In this document: positions 36,589 to 45,647 of the stretch, piece by piece
Numbering within the stretch: position 1 is the first letter of the stretch
Layout: the number at the start of each line of letters is the position of its first letter
Assembly (NCBI RefSeq): GCF_001905125.1
Contig: NZ_LWLE01000022.1
Location: 1 to 58,574 of the forward strand
DNA length: 58,574 nt
Origin: Streptomyces sp. TSRI0281
GTDB lineage: Bacteria; Actinomycetota; Actinomycetes; Streptomycetales; Streptomycetaceae
Reading direction: 5' to 3'
Notes under the pieces: model-generated
Told to the model about the DNA's origin: nothing
Database searches by the model: none
The model's input: only the letters and a program-made list of their open reading frames with translations
Position numbers and translations under genes: made by a program

Positions 36589-37614
36589 GGATTTGTCCCT
36601 TCAGCTGAGCTGTGCGGTGTGTTCGTCAAGTGGGTGTGTGCTGCCGTGGCACCCAGATCCGCTGCCTCCGCGCGCAGGTCGCGGCGGAGCTCCCTGGGCA
36701 GCGAGAAGGTGCTGGACTCGTCGTCGGTCTTGACCGTCTCCACGTCCGCGTAGCCGCGCTCGGCCAGCCATTCCAGTACGCCGTCGACCGCCACGTCGGG
36801 GACCGAGGCGCCGGAGGTGACACCGACCGTGGTGACGCCTCGCAGCCAGGCCGCGTCGATCTCGTCGGCGAAGTCCACCAGGTAGGCGGCATCCGCGCCG
36901 ACGTCGGGGGGCGACCTCGGCCATCCGCTTGGAGTTCGAGGAGTTGTGGGAGTCGGCGATGATGACCAGCTGGGCGTCCTTGGCGAGCTTCTTCACCGCG
37001 GTCTGGCAGTTCTGCGAGGCGTAGCAGATGTCGTCGCCGGGTGGGAACCGCAGTGTGGGGAAGCGATTCTTGAGGGCGGTGACCGTTTGTGTGGTCTCGT
37101 CGATGGAGAGGGCCGTCTGGGACAGCCAGACCTCTTTGTCCGGGTCCCGGACGTGGACGCGGGCCATGTCATGGGGGCCGTCGACGACCTGGATATGGTC
37201 GGGAGCCTCGCCGCTGGTGCCGATGACCTCCTCGTGTCCTTCGTGGCCGATGAGGAGGATGTCGTAATCCTGCCCGGTGAAACGGGCGGCCTTCTTGTGG
37301 ACCTTGGTGACCGGCGGGCAGGTGGCATCAATCATCCTGAGGCGCCGTGCGGCCGTCTGTTCGCGGACGGTGGGGGCGACGCCGTGGGCGGAGAAGATGA
37401 CGATGCTGCCCCCGGGTACATCGTCGGTCCCCTCGACGAACACGGCGCCCTTGTCCTTGAGCGCATTGATGACGTGGGCGTTGTGGACGATCTCGTGGCG
37501 GACGTAGATCGGGGGCCCGTACCGTTCCAGGGCCTTCTCGACGGTGGCGATGGCGCGGTCAACCCCGGCCCGGCAGGCGCGGGGGTAGGTGAGCAGGACA
37601 CGGCGGCGCTTCAT
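36585..37614 (-). CDS. ispH: IspH paralogue with displaced cluster cysteine, one frame break
   Basis: IspH reduces HMBPP to IPP and DMAPP using a [4Fe-4S] cluster held by three cysteines. Here the second (MIDATCPPVTKVH) and third (DDICYASQNCQ) are in place, but the first motif is YPRACRAGVDRA instead of PRGxCAGVDRA: Cys14 is one residue early and Arg15 occupies the ligand position. HEIVHN, GHEGHEE and NSSNS substrate residues are kept. A run of six G at 36906-36911 shifts the frame; removing one base restores 342 residues ending at 36585. Both ends overlap neighbours by ATGA. Confidence 0.85.
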
Positions 37615-38675
37615 GAGGTGCGCTCCACCGCTTGGGCGGCGATGTGCCGCAGAGCGGCGGCGGCCGCTGGCGGATAGGGGGTGGCGTCCAGGGCAGTGAG
37701 GGCGCAGGCGTACCGGGTGGCGATGACGTCTTCGACTGTGGCGCGGGCGCCGGTGGCGTCCAGGATGGTGCGGATGCGGGCGGCGCCGTCTGGGTCCAGG
37801 TCCGGGTTGCCGACCAGGGAGTCGAGGAGCGCGCGCTGGGCGGCGTCGGCGCGCTGGGCGGCGAGGGCGATCAGGACGGTGTGCTTGCCTTCGCGCAGGT
37901 CGTCCAGGACGGGCTTGCCGGTGGTGTCGGGCCGGCCGTACACGCCGAGGATGTCGTCGCGCAGTTGGAAGGCTTCGCCGAGGGGAAGGGCGTACATGGA
38001 CAGCGCGGTGTGCAGCCGCGGGTCGGCGTCGGCCAGGGTCGCCCCGCAGTGCAGGGGGCGCTCTACGGTGTACTTCGCGGTTTTGAACTGGATCACTTTC
38101 AGGGCCGCTTGATGGTCGTTGAGGGGGCCGAGGGGTGTCATGAGGTCGAGGTACTGGCCGTAGATGACTTCTTGGCGCATGAGGTCGATGACCCGGCGCA
38201 GGTCGGCGAGGCGGTGGGGTGGGTGGTTCGCGGTGTGCAGGAGTTCGTCCGACCAGGCGAGAGCCATGTCGCCGATCAGGATGGCCGCGCTGGTGCCGAG
38301 TTGGGCATGACCGCATCGGAGGGCGATGGAGCGGTGCACGGTGGGGTGGCCGCGGCGGGTGGCGCTGTTGTCCATGATGTCGTCGTGGATGAGGCAGAAG
38401 GCGTGGAACATCTCCAGGGCTGCCGCTGTGCGGATCACGGCGGCGTCGTCGCCGTGCCCGCTGGCGGCGTGCCAGCCGAGCACACAGAACAGGGGGCGCA
38501 GCCGCTTGCCGCCAGCGGCGAGGAAGTCCCGTAACGTCGCCGGGACGTCCGGGGGCAGGGACCGGTCCGCGGCACCGCGCGTCTTCGTTTCGAGGAAACT
38601 GTGCAGAACGCTGTCGACGCGGCTTCGGAGGGCCGCCAGGTCGAGGGGCTCGACGTGCAAGGACGGTGCGGTCAT
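37611..38675 (-). CDS. polyprenyl diphosphate synthase (FPP/GGPP type)
   Basis: A 354-residue trans-isoprenyl diphosphate synthase. The first Asp-rich motif is LIHDDIMDNSATRRGHPTVH and the second LRDDILGVYGRPDTTGKP, in the DDxxG form common in Streptomyces GGPP synthases. AGGKRLRP gives the diphosphate-binding region. Residues before the first motif (HAFCLIHDD) include one aromatic at position minus 5, so chain length (FPP or GGPP) is not certain. It condenses DMAPP with IPP units supplied by the flanking MEP genes and probably makes the cyclase substrate. It starts and stops with ATGA overlaps. Confidence 0.9.
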   Translation of the reverse strand: MTAPSLHVEPLDLAALRSRVDSVLHSFLETKTRGAADRSLPPDVPATLRDFLAAGGKRLRPLFCVLGWHAASGHGDDAAVIRTAAALEMFHAFCLIHDDIMDNSATRRGHPTVHRSIALRCGHAQLGTSAAILIGDMALAWSDELLHTANHPPHRLADLRRVIDLMRQEVIYGQYLDLMTPLGPLNDHQAALKVIQFKTAKYTVERPLHCGATLADADPRLHTALSMYALPLGEAFQLRDDILGVYGRPDTTGKPVLDDLREGKHTVLIALAAQRADAAQRALLDSLVGNPDLDPDGAARIRTILDATGARATVEDVIATRYACALTALDATPYPPAAAAALRHIAAQAVERTS

Positions 38676-39807
38676 GGGGTCCCCCTGTCTGCTGGGTGGG
38701 AGTTTGGGCGGTCAGACGCAGGGCCTCGTCGAGGAGGGCTTTGACGACCTGGGACTCAGGGACGGTGCGCACGACCTGGCCGCGGGCGAATATCTGGCCT
38801 TTGCCGTTGCCGTTGCCGCAGGAGACGCCGAGGTCGGCTTCGCGGGCTTCGCCGGGTCCGTTGACGACGCAGCCCATGACGATGCGCAGGGGGTGGGGGA
38901 AGCCGTCGAAGGCGGCCTCGACCTGGGCGGCGAGGCGGTGGATGTCGACCTGGAGGCGTCCGCAGCCGGGGCAGGAGACGATCTCCAGTCTGCGGGGGCG
39001 CAGGCCGAGGGAGGAGAGGATGTGGCAGCCGGCCTTGACCTGTTCGACGGGTGGCGCAGAGAGGGAGACGCGGATGGTGTCGCCGATGCCCTCGCCCAGC
39101 AGGATCCCGAAGGCCACGGCCGATTTGATCGCTCCCTGGAGGGCCGGTCCGGCTTCGGTGACGCCGAGGTGGAGGGGGTAGTCGCAGGCGTCGGCGAGGA
39201 GCCGGTTGGCGGCGATCATCGTGGCGGGGTCGTGGTGTTTGACAGCGATCTTCAGGTTCTGGAAGCCGTGTTCCTCGAAGAGGGAGCATTCCCACAGGGC
39301 GGATTCCACAAGGGCTTCGGGGGTGGCGCGGCCGTGCTTGGCGAGGAGGCGGGGGTCGAGGGAGCCGGCGTTGACACCGATCCGGATCGGTACCCCCGCC
39401 GCCGTGGCGGCCTTCGCGATCTCGCCCACCCGGTCGTCGAATCTGCGGATGTTGCCGGGGTTGACCCGTACGGCGGCGCAGCCGGCGTCGAGGGCGGCGA
39501 AGACGTAGCGGGGCTGGAAGTGGATGTCGGCGATCACCGGCAGCGGGGACTTCGCCACGATCTTGGGGAGGGCGTCGGCGTCGTCCTGGGAGGGGACGGC
39601 GACGCGGACGATGTCGCATCCCGCTGCGGTGACTTCGGCGATCTGCTGGAGGGTGGCGTCCACATCGGCGGTAACAGTGGTGGTCATGGTCTGCACGGAT
39701 ACCGGTGCGCCGCCGCCCACCGGGACATTCCCGACGTGGAGTTGGCGGGTGCGGCGGCGTGCCGGAGTGCTGGGGAGGGCGGGCAGGCCGAGGTCGGTGG
39801 TCATCAT
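38672..39807 (-). CDS. ispG: IspG, HMBPP synthase
   Basis: About 378 residues. The TIM-barrel starts at QLHVGNVPVGGGAPVSVQTM, and the [4Fe-4S] cysteines are in IVSCPGCGRLQVD and VMGCVVNGPGEAREADLG. It converts MEcPP to HMBPP in the MEP pathway. The ATG at 39807 overlaps the dxs stop. The frame as read stays open past the expected end and through the downstream genes; one extra base in the GGGGGACCCC run near 38680 would place a TGA at 38672 overlapping the next start, as at every other junction. The long read-through is therefore not taken as real. Confidence 0.9.
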
Positions 39808-41678
39808 GTCTCCACGGGATACTCGGAGTGGTGCGGGAGCCCGGCGCGGGCCCGGAGTATCGCGTGGACGATGCCCGGGGTGTCGAGGCCGGCCGCGCTG
39901 AGCAGCTCGCTGCGGGTCGCGTAGGGGAGAAAACGTAGGGGCAGGCCCAGGATGTGTGTGGGGACACGGCTCCCGGCGTCGGTGATTGCCTGGGTGATGG
40001 CTGTTCCCATGCCGCCGGAGCGGATGCCGTCCTCGACGGTGACGACCAGGCGGTGGCGGGTGGCGAGTTCGGTGAGCTGGTGGGGGACGGGCAGGGCCCA
40101 GCGGGGGTCGGCGACGGTGCATCCGATGCCCCGGTGGTCGAGATGAGCGGCGGCTTCGAGAGCCGCTCCGGCCAGCGGGCCGGCGGCGACGAGCAGGACG
40201 TCCCGGACACCGGAGCGGAACAGGACATCGACGGGGCCGTGCCGTTCCAGCGCCTTGATGTCGTCCCCGGTGGTGCCTTTCGGGAAGCGCAGGGCGGTGG
40301 GACCCGCGCTGTGTGTGGTGGCCTCGGTGAGGAGTTCCCGTAACTGGGCGGCGCCGCGCGGAACGGCCACCCGCATGCCGGGGACGGTGCCCAGGAGGGG
40401 CAGGTCCCACATCCCGTGGTGCGAGGGACCGTCGGGGCCGGTGATACCGGCCCGGTCCAGGACGAAGGTCACCGGCAGGGAGTGCAGGGCCACATCCATC
40501 AGGACCTGATCGAACGCCCGGTTCAGGAACGTCGCGTAGATCGCCACCACAGGGTGGAAGCCTGACATCGCCAGCCCGGCCGCCGACGTGACCGCGTGCT
40601 GCTCGGCTATCCCGACATCGAAGACCCGCCCTGGGAACTTGTCCCGCATGGGGTGCAGGCCGGTCGGCCGCAGCATCGACGCGGTGACGGCCACCACCTC
40701 CGGGTGCCCGGCCGCCACCGACACCAGCTCGTCCGCGAACACACTCGTCCACGAGCGCCCCGAGCCCCCCTCCGCCGGGACGGGGCGGCCGGTGGACGGA
40801 TCGACAATGCCGACCGCGTGCAGGCAGTCCGCCTCGTCCGCCTCCGCAGGCGCGTACCCGCGGCCCTTGACCGTCACCACATGCACGAGGACCGGGCAGG
40901 CCAGCGCCCGCGCCCGGCGCAGCGCCTCCTCCAAGGCGGCCGTGTCGTGCCCGTCGACCGGTCCGACGTAGCCGAGGCCAAGATCGGTGAAGACATTCCC
41001 TTGTCCTTGCGTCCCTGGGTGCTCGGGGGATTCCGGGTGGTCCGCTGTCCTGATTCCCCGCTGCTTCAGTGTGTTCAGATGTGCGGCCAGGGCGCCGGTG
41101 GTGGGGGCGTAGGAGCGGCCGTTGTCATTGAGGACCACGATCACCGGACGGGACCGGGCGGCTCCGAGGTTGTTCAGCGCCTCCCAGGCCATTCCGCCGG
41201 TGAGGGCGCCGTCGCCGATGACGGCGACCACGGCACGGTCGTTGTCTCCGCTGAGGGCCCGTGCCTTCGCGAGGCCGTCGGTGTAGGAGAGGGCGGTGGA
41301 GGCATGGGAGTTCTCCACCAGGTCGTACGGCGACTCGGCCCGTGACGGGTACCCTGACAGGCCCCCGGCCTGCCGCAGCGACCCGAAATCCTTGCGACGG
41401 CCGGTCAGCAGCTTGTGTACGTATGCCTGATGCCCGGTGTCGAAGACGATCGTGTCCCTGGGCGAGTGGAACACCCGGTGCAGCGCCAGGGTCAGCTCCA
41501 CCACCCCCAGATTCGGTCCCAGATGACCGCCCGTCGCGCAGACCGTTTCCACCAGGAATGCCCTGACCTCCGCCGCCAGCTCGCCCAAGTGCTGCTTGGG
41601 CAGGGCCCGCAGGGCCGCCGGGGTGCTGGCCTTCACCAACAGCGGGAAGCGGGAGAGGAGTGTGCTGGTGGTACTCAT
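39804..41678 (-). CDS. dxs: 1-deoxy-D-xylulose-5-phosphate synthase
   Basis: A 624-residue thiamine-diphosphate enzyme making DXP from pyruvate and glyceraldehyde 3-phosphate, the first and flux-controlling MEP step. The ThDP motif is VVAVIGDGALTGGMAWEALN, the catalytic Glu is in VGIAEQHAVTSAAGLAMSG, and the transketolase-like HATGHQ region is FDTGHQAYVHKLLTGR. The start at 41678 has GAGGAAG upstream; the frame is open to 41813 but that part overlaps ispH2. It is intact, unlike its neighbours. As a cluster copy it probably raises precursor supply when the terpenoid is made. Confidence 0.94.
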   Translation of the reverse strand: MSTTSTLLSRFPLLVKASTPAALRALPKQHLGELAAEVRAFLVETVCATGGHLGPNLGVVELTLALHRVFHSPRDTIVFDTGHQAYVHKLLTGRRKDFGSLRQAGGLSGYPSRAESPYDLVENSHASTALSYTDGLAKARALSGDNDRAVVAVIGDGALTGGMAWEALNNLGAARSRPVIVVLNDNGRSYAPTTGALAAHLNTLKQRGIRTADHPESPEHPGTQGQGNVFTDLGLGYVGPVDGHDTAALEEALRRARALACPVLVHVVTVKGRGYAPAEADEADCLHAVGIVDPSTGRPVPAEGGSGRSWTSVFADELVSVAAGHPEVVAVTASMLRPTGLHPMRDKFPGRVFDVGIAEQHAVTSAAGLAMSGFHPVVAIYATFLNRAFDQVLMDVALHSLPVTFVLDRAGITGPDGPSHHGMWDLPLLGTVPGMRVAVPRGAAQLRELLTEATTHSAGPTALRFPKGTTGDDIKALERHGPVDVLFRSGVRDVLLVAAGPLAGAALEAAAHLDHRGIGCTVADPRWALPVPHQLTELATRHRLVVTVEDGIRSGGMGTAITQAITDAGSRVPTHILGLPLRFLPYATRSELLSAAGLDTPGIVHAILRARAGLPHHSEYPVET

Positions 41679-41688
41679 CGGTTCTTCC

Positions 41689-42976
41689 TCACTGCGGCGG
41701 GCGGTGCGAAGTGGGTGTCCTCGGTCGTGGTGATCCGTTCCCGCACGGTGAGGGGCCCAGCCCAGCCAACGCCGTGAGGGTCTCCTGGACCAGGGCGGGC
41801 GGAGCGGACGCACCAGCGCTGAGCCCGACCGTGGCCACGTCCCGCAGCCAGGCCGGCCGGATACCGGAGCAGTCCTCGATCAGGTGGGCCGGTGTGCCCG
41901 CCTTGCGAGCCAGTTCCACGAGCCGGACCGAGTTGGAGGAGTTCTCCGATCCCAGGATCAGGACGAGGTCCGACTCCGCAGTGACGGCTTCCAGGGCATG
42001 CTGGCGATTCGTGGTGGCGTAGCAAATGCCCTCCGAGCCCGGACCGCGGGCCTGGGGGAAGCGTTCCTTGAGTGCGGCGATCGTCGCCCGGGTCTCGTCC
42101 ACGGCGAGCGTGGTCTGCGTCAGGTACGTGATCCTCGACGCGTCCGGCAGGTCCAGGCCGTCGACGTCCTGCGGACCGCCGACGACAACGGTGGCGTCGG
42201 GGGCCTCGCCATAGGTGCCCTCGACCTCCTCGTGACCGGCGTGCCCGATGAGCACGATGCTGCTGCCCCGGCCGGCGAAACGGCGTGCCTCCGCGTGGAC
42301 CTTCGTCACCAGCGGACACGTCGCGTCCACCACTGTCAGATTCCTGCGCTCTGCCTCCGCGCGGACCTGCGGGGAGACACCGTGGGCGGAGAACACCACC
42401 AGGGAACCGGCGGGAACCTCGTTCAGTACCTCCACGAACACCGCCCCACGCTCCACCAGGCCCGCTATGACGTGGGTGTTGCGGACGATCTGCTTCCGCA
42501 CGCCCACCCGGCCCGTGCCGCTGCTCAAGGAGTGCTTCGACGACCTCGATCGCCCGCTCCACCCCGGCGCAGAAGGACCGCGGGGAGGCCAGCAGTACCG
42601 TCCTTGGCTCCATGACCCGCGCCCAGGAATCCGCTGCCGCCCCCACCGCCGGCCGCAGGCCCTCCTCCGAAGCCACCGCCACGGCCGCACCGCCGGAGCT
42701 CTCCGCACCGCAGGCTTCCCCGGCCGGGTGTGCGCTCTCTCCGGTGCGGGCGACAGCCGCCCGGAACGAACTGCCCGACCCCTCCCGCAGCAAACGAACC
42801 GCACCCGTGACAGACGAATGGCCCGCGGCTCCGAGTGCCCCCGCGACCATCGGTGCGGCAGGACAGGCCATGACGCGCCCGTCGGGCCACACCAGTTCGT
42901 CAGCCACCAGCACATGACCGGCTGGAAGCTCCGCTGGGGCGGCGGCCGGGTACCAGGAGACGGATGACTGCGACAT
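41689..42976 (-). CDS. ispH: IspH with N-terminal extension, one frame break
   Basis: First gene of the operon. The ATG at 42976 follows GAGGTGA. The first 120 residues are an unusual extension (ELPAGHVLVADELVWPDGRV, then Ala/Gly/Glu-rich). The IspH core starts MEPRTVLLASPRSFCAGVER with the first cluster cysteine in canonical position. Near 42512 one extra base shifts the frame; coding resumes with RKQIVRNTHVIAGLVERGAV, DATCPLVTKVH and GICYATTNRQ, so all three cysteines are kept. It ends 10 bases before dxs. It is likely the working HMBPP reductase of the cluster if the indel is an error. Confidence 0.85.
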
Positions 42977-43245
42977 ACGTGTTCACCTCGCTTTCGGTAC
43001 GGGGATCGGCACCGGCACGTCCTCGCTGCCGAGGGGGACCGCCGCGCGAACAGGGGCCGCCCCGGTTGGGCACCGGGCTTGAGGGACCGATCCGGGCGGG
43101 TACCTCTCATTCAGTACATCCCCCGAAGCCCCTTCACGTGCAGGGGTGCTGATGCCCGGATGTGCTGCGCGTGCTGCACCTGTGCGCCCTTGTGAAATGC
43201 GCCGTACCCGGATCACCCTTTGTCACGGCTGAGAACGGGGAAGCC
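42977..43245. promoter_or_regulatory. divergent promoter region of the terpenoid operon
   Basis: The 269-base spacer between the divergent ispH2 and regulator starts. All operon genes run away from it on the minus strand, so their main promoter must lie here. A TTGTGAAATGCGCC element near 43191 is a possible -35 for the regulator; no convincing palindrome is seen. Confidence 0.5.
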
Positions 43246-44589
43246 ATGTCCTCTCACCAACGCAACGCGGGACTTGCCCGATTACTTGAGGAGGCGGAAT
43301 GGAACGCGACCCAGCTTGCCCACGCCGTCTCGTCGGTCGCGTCAGAACACGGACACGGCATGCCCGTGAACCGCTCGACAGTCACACGCTGGCTCGCGGG
43401 CACCCATCCCCGTCCGCCCGCGCCCGCCTACATCCTGGAAGCCCTTTCACGACGCCTGGGCAGACCCCTGGCCGCCGCCGACGCCGGCCTGACCCGCGCC
43501 CCCGCCCGTATACCGGACTGGTCCTGGGAGGCAGACCCCGTGCACCATCTGGCCAAGCTCACCCACAGCCAACTCGACCCCAGCCGCGGAAAGCTCCCCG
43601 GAGCGGAGGTCTACAGCCTCGCCGCACTGACGGTCCCGAACTGGGAAGACCTACTCTCGCGGACCACAGCCCGCCGCGCCGGCGTCATGGCCGGACGCCG
43701 CGTGGGCCACACGGAAGTCGAGGCACTGAAGAGCATGACCGTCTTCTTCGCAGCCTCCACCGGGTCCTTCGGCGGCGGACACGCCCGCACCGCACTCACC
43801 GCCTACCTCGCCGACGACGTCACCCCCTGGCTCCTCACCCACGCCAGCGAACACGTGCATACACAACTCCTCACGCACGCGGCGCAGCTCACCATCCTCC
43901 TGGGCAACATGTGCACCGACGACGGCAACAACGCCCTGGCCCAGCACTACCACCGCTCAGCCGCCCACCTCGCCGCAGAAGCCGAAGACCCCCACACCTA
44001 CACCATCGCTCTGCGAGCCCTCGCCTCCCACGCACTGGACCTCGGACACCAGCAGCCCTCACTCACCCTCACCGAACAGGCCGCCGCCACCGCCGCCCGG
44101 CACTCCTCTCCCCTGGCCCAGTCCTTCACCCAGTCCCAACTCGCCCTGGCCCACGCACGCGCCCACGACCGTCCCCGGGCCTTCCTCGCGCTGCACAACG
44201 CGGAAGTCCTCCACAGCCACGCCGACCAGAATCTGTCCGACCCCTTCGACAGCTACCCGACCGCAGCCGTGCACTTCCAGCGGGCCCGGACACTGACCGC
44301 GCTCAGGGAACACCAAGAGGCAGACCGGGCCTTCCACGCCTCCCTGCGCGCACGCGCCCCAAAGGCACGCAGGGCCAGGGCACTGACCACGGCGCTCCTG
44401 GCCGAATCGCAACTCCTCCAGGGAAACCTCGAAGAATCCCTCACCACCTGGAGGCGCTTCCTGATCGACTACCCAGGACTGCGATCAGCCCGCGCCACCG
44501 CCTCCCTCACCACCATGCGCCAGGTACTGCGCCCCTACAGCACCCACCCCGACGTGGCACTCCTGACCGAGGAAGCCGCAACCCTGTGA
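43246..44589 (+). CDS. HTH/TPR transcriptional regulator of terpenoid cluster
   Basis: A 447-residue protein. The chosen ATG at 43246 follows GGGGAAG; the frame is open to 43162. An XRE-like HTH occupies residues 10-75 (LARLLEEAEWNATQLAHAVS, VNRSTVTRWLAGTHPRPPAP). The rest is a series of helical pairs like tetratricopeptide repeats (ALAQHYHRSAAHLAAEAEDP, AFLALHNAEVLHSHADQNLS, ADRAFHASLRARAPKARRAR). This is the common Streptomyces HTH-TPR regulator design, often pathway-linked. Its position facing the operon suggests it controls terpenoid production. Confidence 0.85.
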   Translation: MSSHQRNAGLARLLEEAEWNATQLAHAVSSVASEHGHGMPVNRSTVTRWLAGTHPRPPAPAYILEALSRRLGRPLAAADAGLTRAPARIPDWSWEADPVHHLAKLTHSQLDPSRGKLPGAEVYSLAALTVPNWEDLLSRTTARRAGVMAGRRVGHTEVEALKSMTVFFAASTGSFGGGHARTALTAYLADDVTPWLLTHASEHVHTQLLTHAAQLTILLGNMCTDDGNNALAQHYHRSAAHLAAEAEDPHTYTIALRALASHALDLGHQQPSLTLTEQAAATAARHSSPLAQSFTQSQLALAHARAHDRPRAFLALHNAEVLHSHADQNLSDPFDSYPTAAVHFQRARTLTALREHQEADRAFHASLRARAPKARRARALTTALLAESQLLQGNLEESLTTWRRFLIDYPGLRSARATASLTTMRQVLRPYSTHPDVALLTEEAATL

Positions 44590-44817
44590 CACCACGCCGT
44601 CGGCGGTGGTCTTCGCCGTCGAACTGCACCAGCGGACCCTCGCACCTGGTCGTGGACCGAAGCGCCCGCCGGGCCGAGTTTGCGACATCCAGCTGTGCTG
44701 ACCGACAATCATTCCTCGTGGCGGCAGCAGCAGTTGCCGCCCGTCATCCGGACGGAACCCGCCCCCACAGGGCGAGGCTCTCGTGTTGCATTTGGATTTA
44801 TGGGAGGGATATCCCGA

Positions 44818-45234
44818 ATGGGCGACTCTGTAACCAACGACGTCGGCGCGAGCGGGCAACCGACGACCCTGACAATCCCGGCCGAGAGCCTGGTTGATGC
44901 CGGACTGGATTCGCAGATCCAGTCGTGGATCAGCGAAGGCCCCAACGAGCCAGTCACCGCCGATCAGATCGCAGCGGCCGTCGGCGGGGACCAGCTTGCC
45001 CAAGCCGCCGAAACCCTCGGCAAAACGCCCGATGACCTGGCCGCGGACCTCGCCGCCGAACTCCCCGGACTCGTCGACGCCGCCGCGACCGACGAAGCGA
45101 ACGCGCAGGGCAAGACACCTAGTGTCCAGATCAACCTGCGTGCGTTCACCCTGATCGCGCCGAACACCGATCTGACTCTCCTCGACGAGCTGCCGATCGA
45201 CGGTCACGCGACACTTCAGCTCAAGTACATGTAG
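44818..45234 (+). CDS. YidB/DUF937-like protein
   Basis: A 138-residue acidic protein. The start at 44818 has GGGAGGG nine bases upstream; an in-frame ATG at 44800 is less well placed. The segment IQSWISEGPNEPVTADQIAA, then AVGGDQLAQAAETLGKTPDD and LAADLAAELPGLVDAAATDE, fits the YidB family of small soluble helical proteins. A C-terminal strand-rich part (SVQINLRAFTLIAPNTDLTL) is additional. Cellular role unknown. It follows the terpenoid regulator but is separated by 230 bases and is probably independent. Confidence 0.7.
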   Translation: MGDSVTNDVGASGQPTTLTIPAESLVDAGLDSQIQSWISEGPNEPVTADQIAAAVGGDQLAQAAETLGKTPDDLAADLAAELPGLVDAAATDEANAQGKTPSVQINLRAFTLIAPNTDLTLLDELPIDGHATLQLKYM

Positions 45235-45294
45235 AACACGGCCCCGGGAGCATGAAGGCCCCGGCCCCGAAAGGGAGGCCGAGCAACTGTACCG

Positions 45295-45503
45295 GGACGG
45301 ACCGGCCGGTGGACTGGCAACGCCACTACACCGCCCTGGTATGCCTTGCGAAGACCAGGAGCACGCTCGGGAAAGTGACGGCCGGGACGGCCGTCCACGG
45401 CATGGACGCGGGGGCGGTGGCTGACCACCACACAGCGGCAGGACCGGGACCGGCTCGCCCAGGAGCAGCGCGAGACCCTCTGCTCGGGGTGGAGCGGGCG
45501 TGA
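45295..45503 (+). pseudogene. HA-domain helicase remnant 5
   Basis: Short HA pieces fused together: RPVDWQRHYTALVCLAKTR, matching the internal DWQRHY repeat, then a diverged tail (DRDRLAQEQRETL) ending LGVERA at 45503. It leads into cassette copy 6. Confidence 0.55.
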
Positions 45504-45600
45504 CACCGGCCGCGGCCGGAGGTTGAACCCGCCGGACACGTCACAGTGCACTGAGAGACCCCGGGCATCATCGCCCGGGGTCGCCTGCTGTCAGCGCACT
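45482..45600 (+). repeat. HA-tail/hairpin cassette, copy 6
   Basis: GGGCGTGACACCGGCCGCGG, GTTGAACCCGCCGGACACG and the hairpin GACCCCGGGCATCATCGCCC (45557-45582 with the closing GGGGTC), then CTGCTGTCAGCGC. Essentially the same as copy 3, and likewise followed by the duplicated 91-codon gene. Confidence 0.78.
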
Positions 45601-45647
45601 TGCGGCCGGACCGCACCAGAGACCCCAGGTATCGGCGCCCGGGATCC

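Noticed and set aside
36601..40752. A single 1383-codon minus-strand open frame
   Set aside because: It is the ispG frame running through the polyprenyl synthase gene out of frame and into ispH; the middle is Arg/Pro-rich shadow. Each true gene has its own start and overlap.
9894..45600. The dispersed hairpin cassettes as integron attC-like sites
   Set aside because: No integron integrase is present, spacing is irregular and the conserved part includes the end of a helicase gene, so a spread gene end is simpler.
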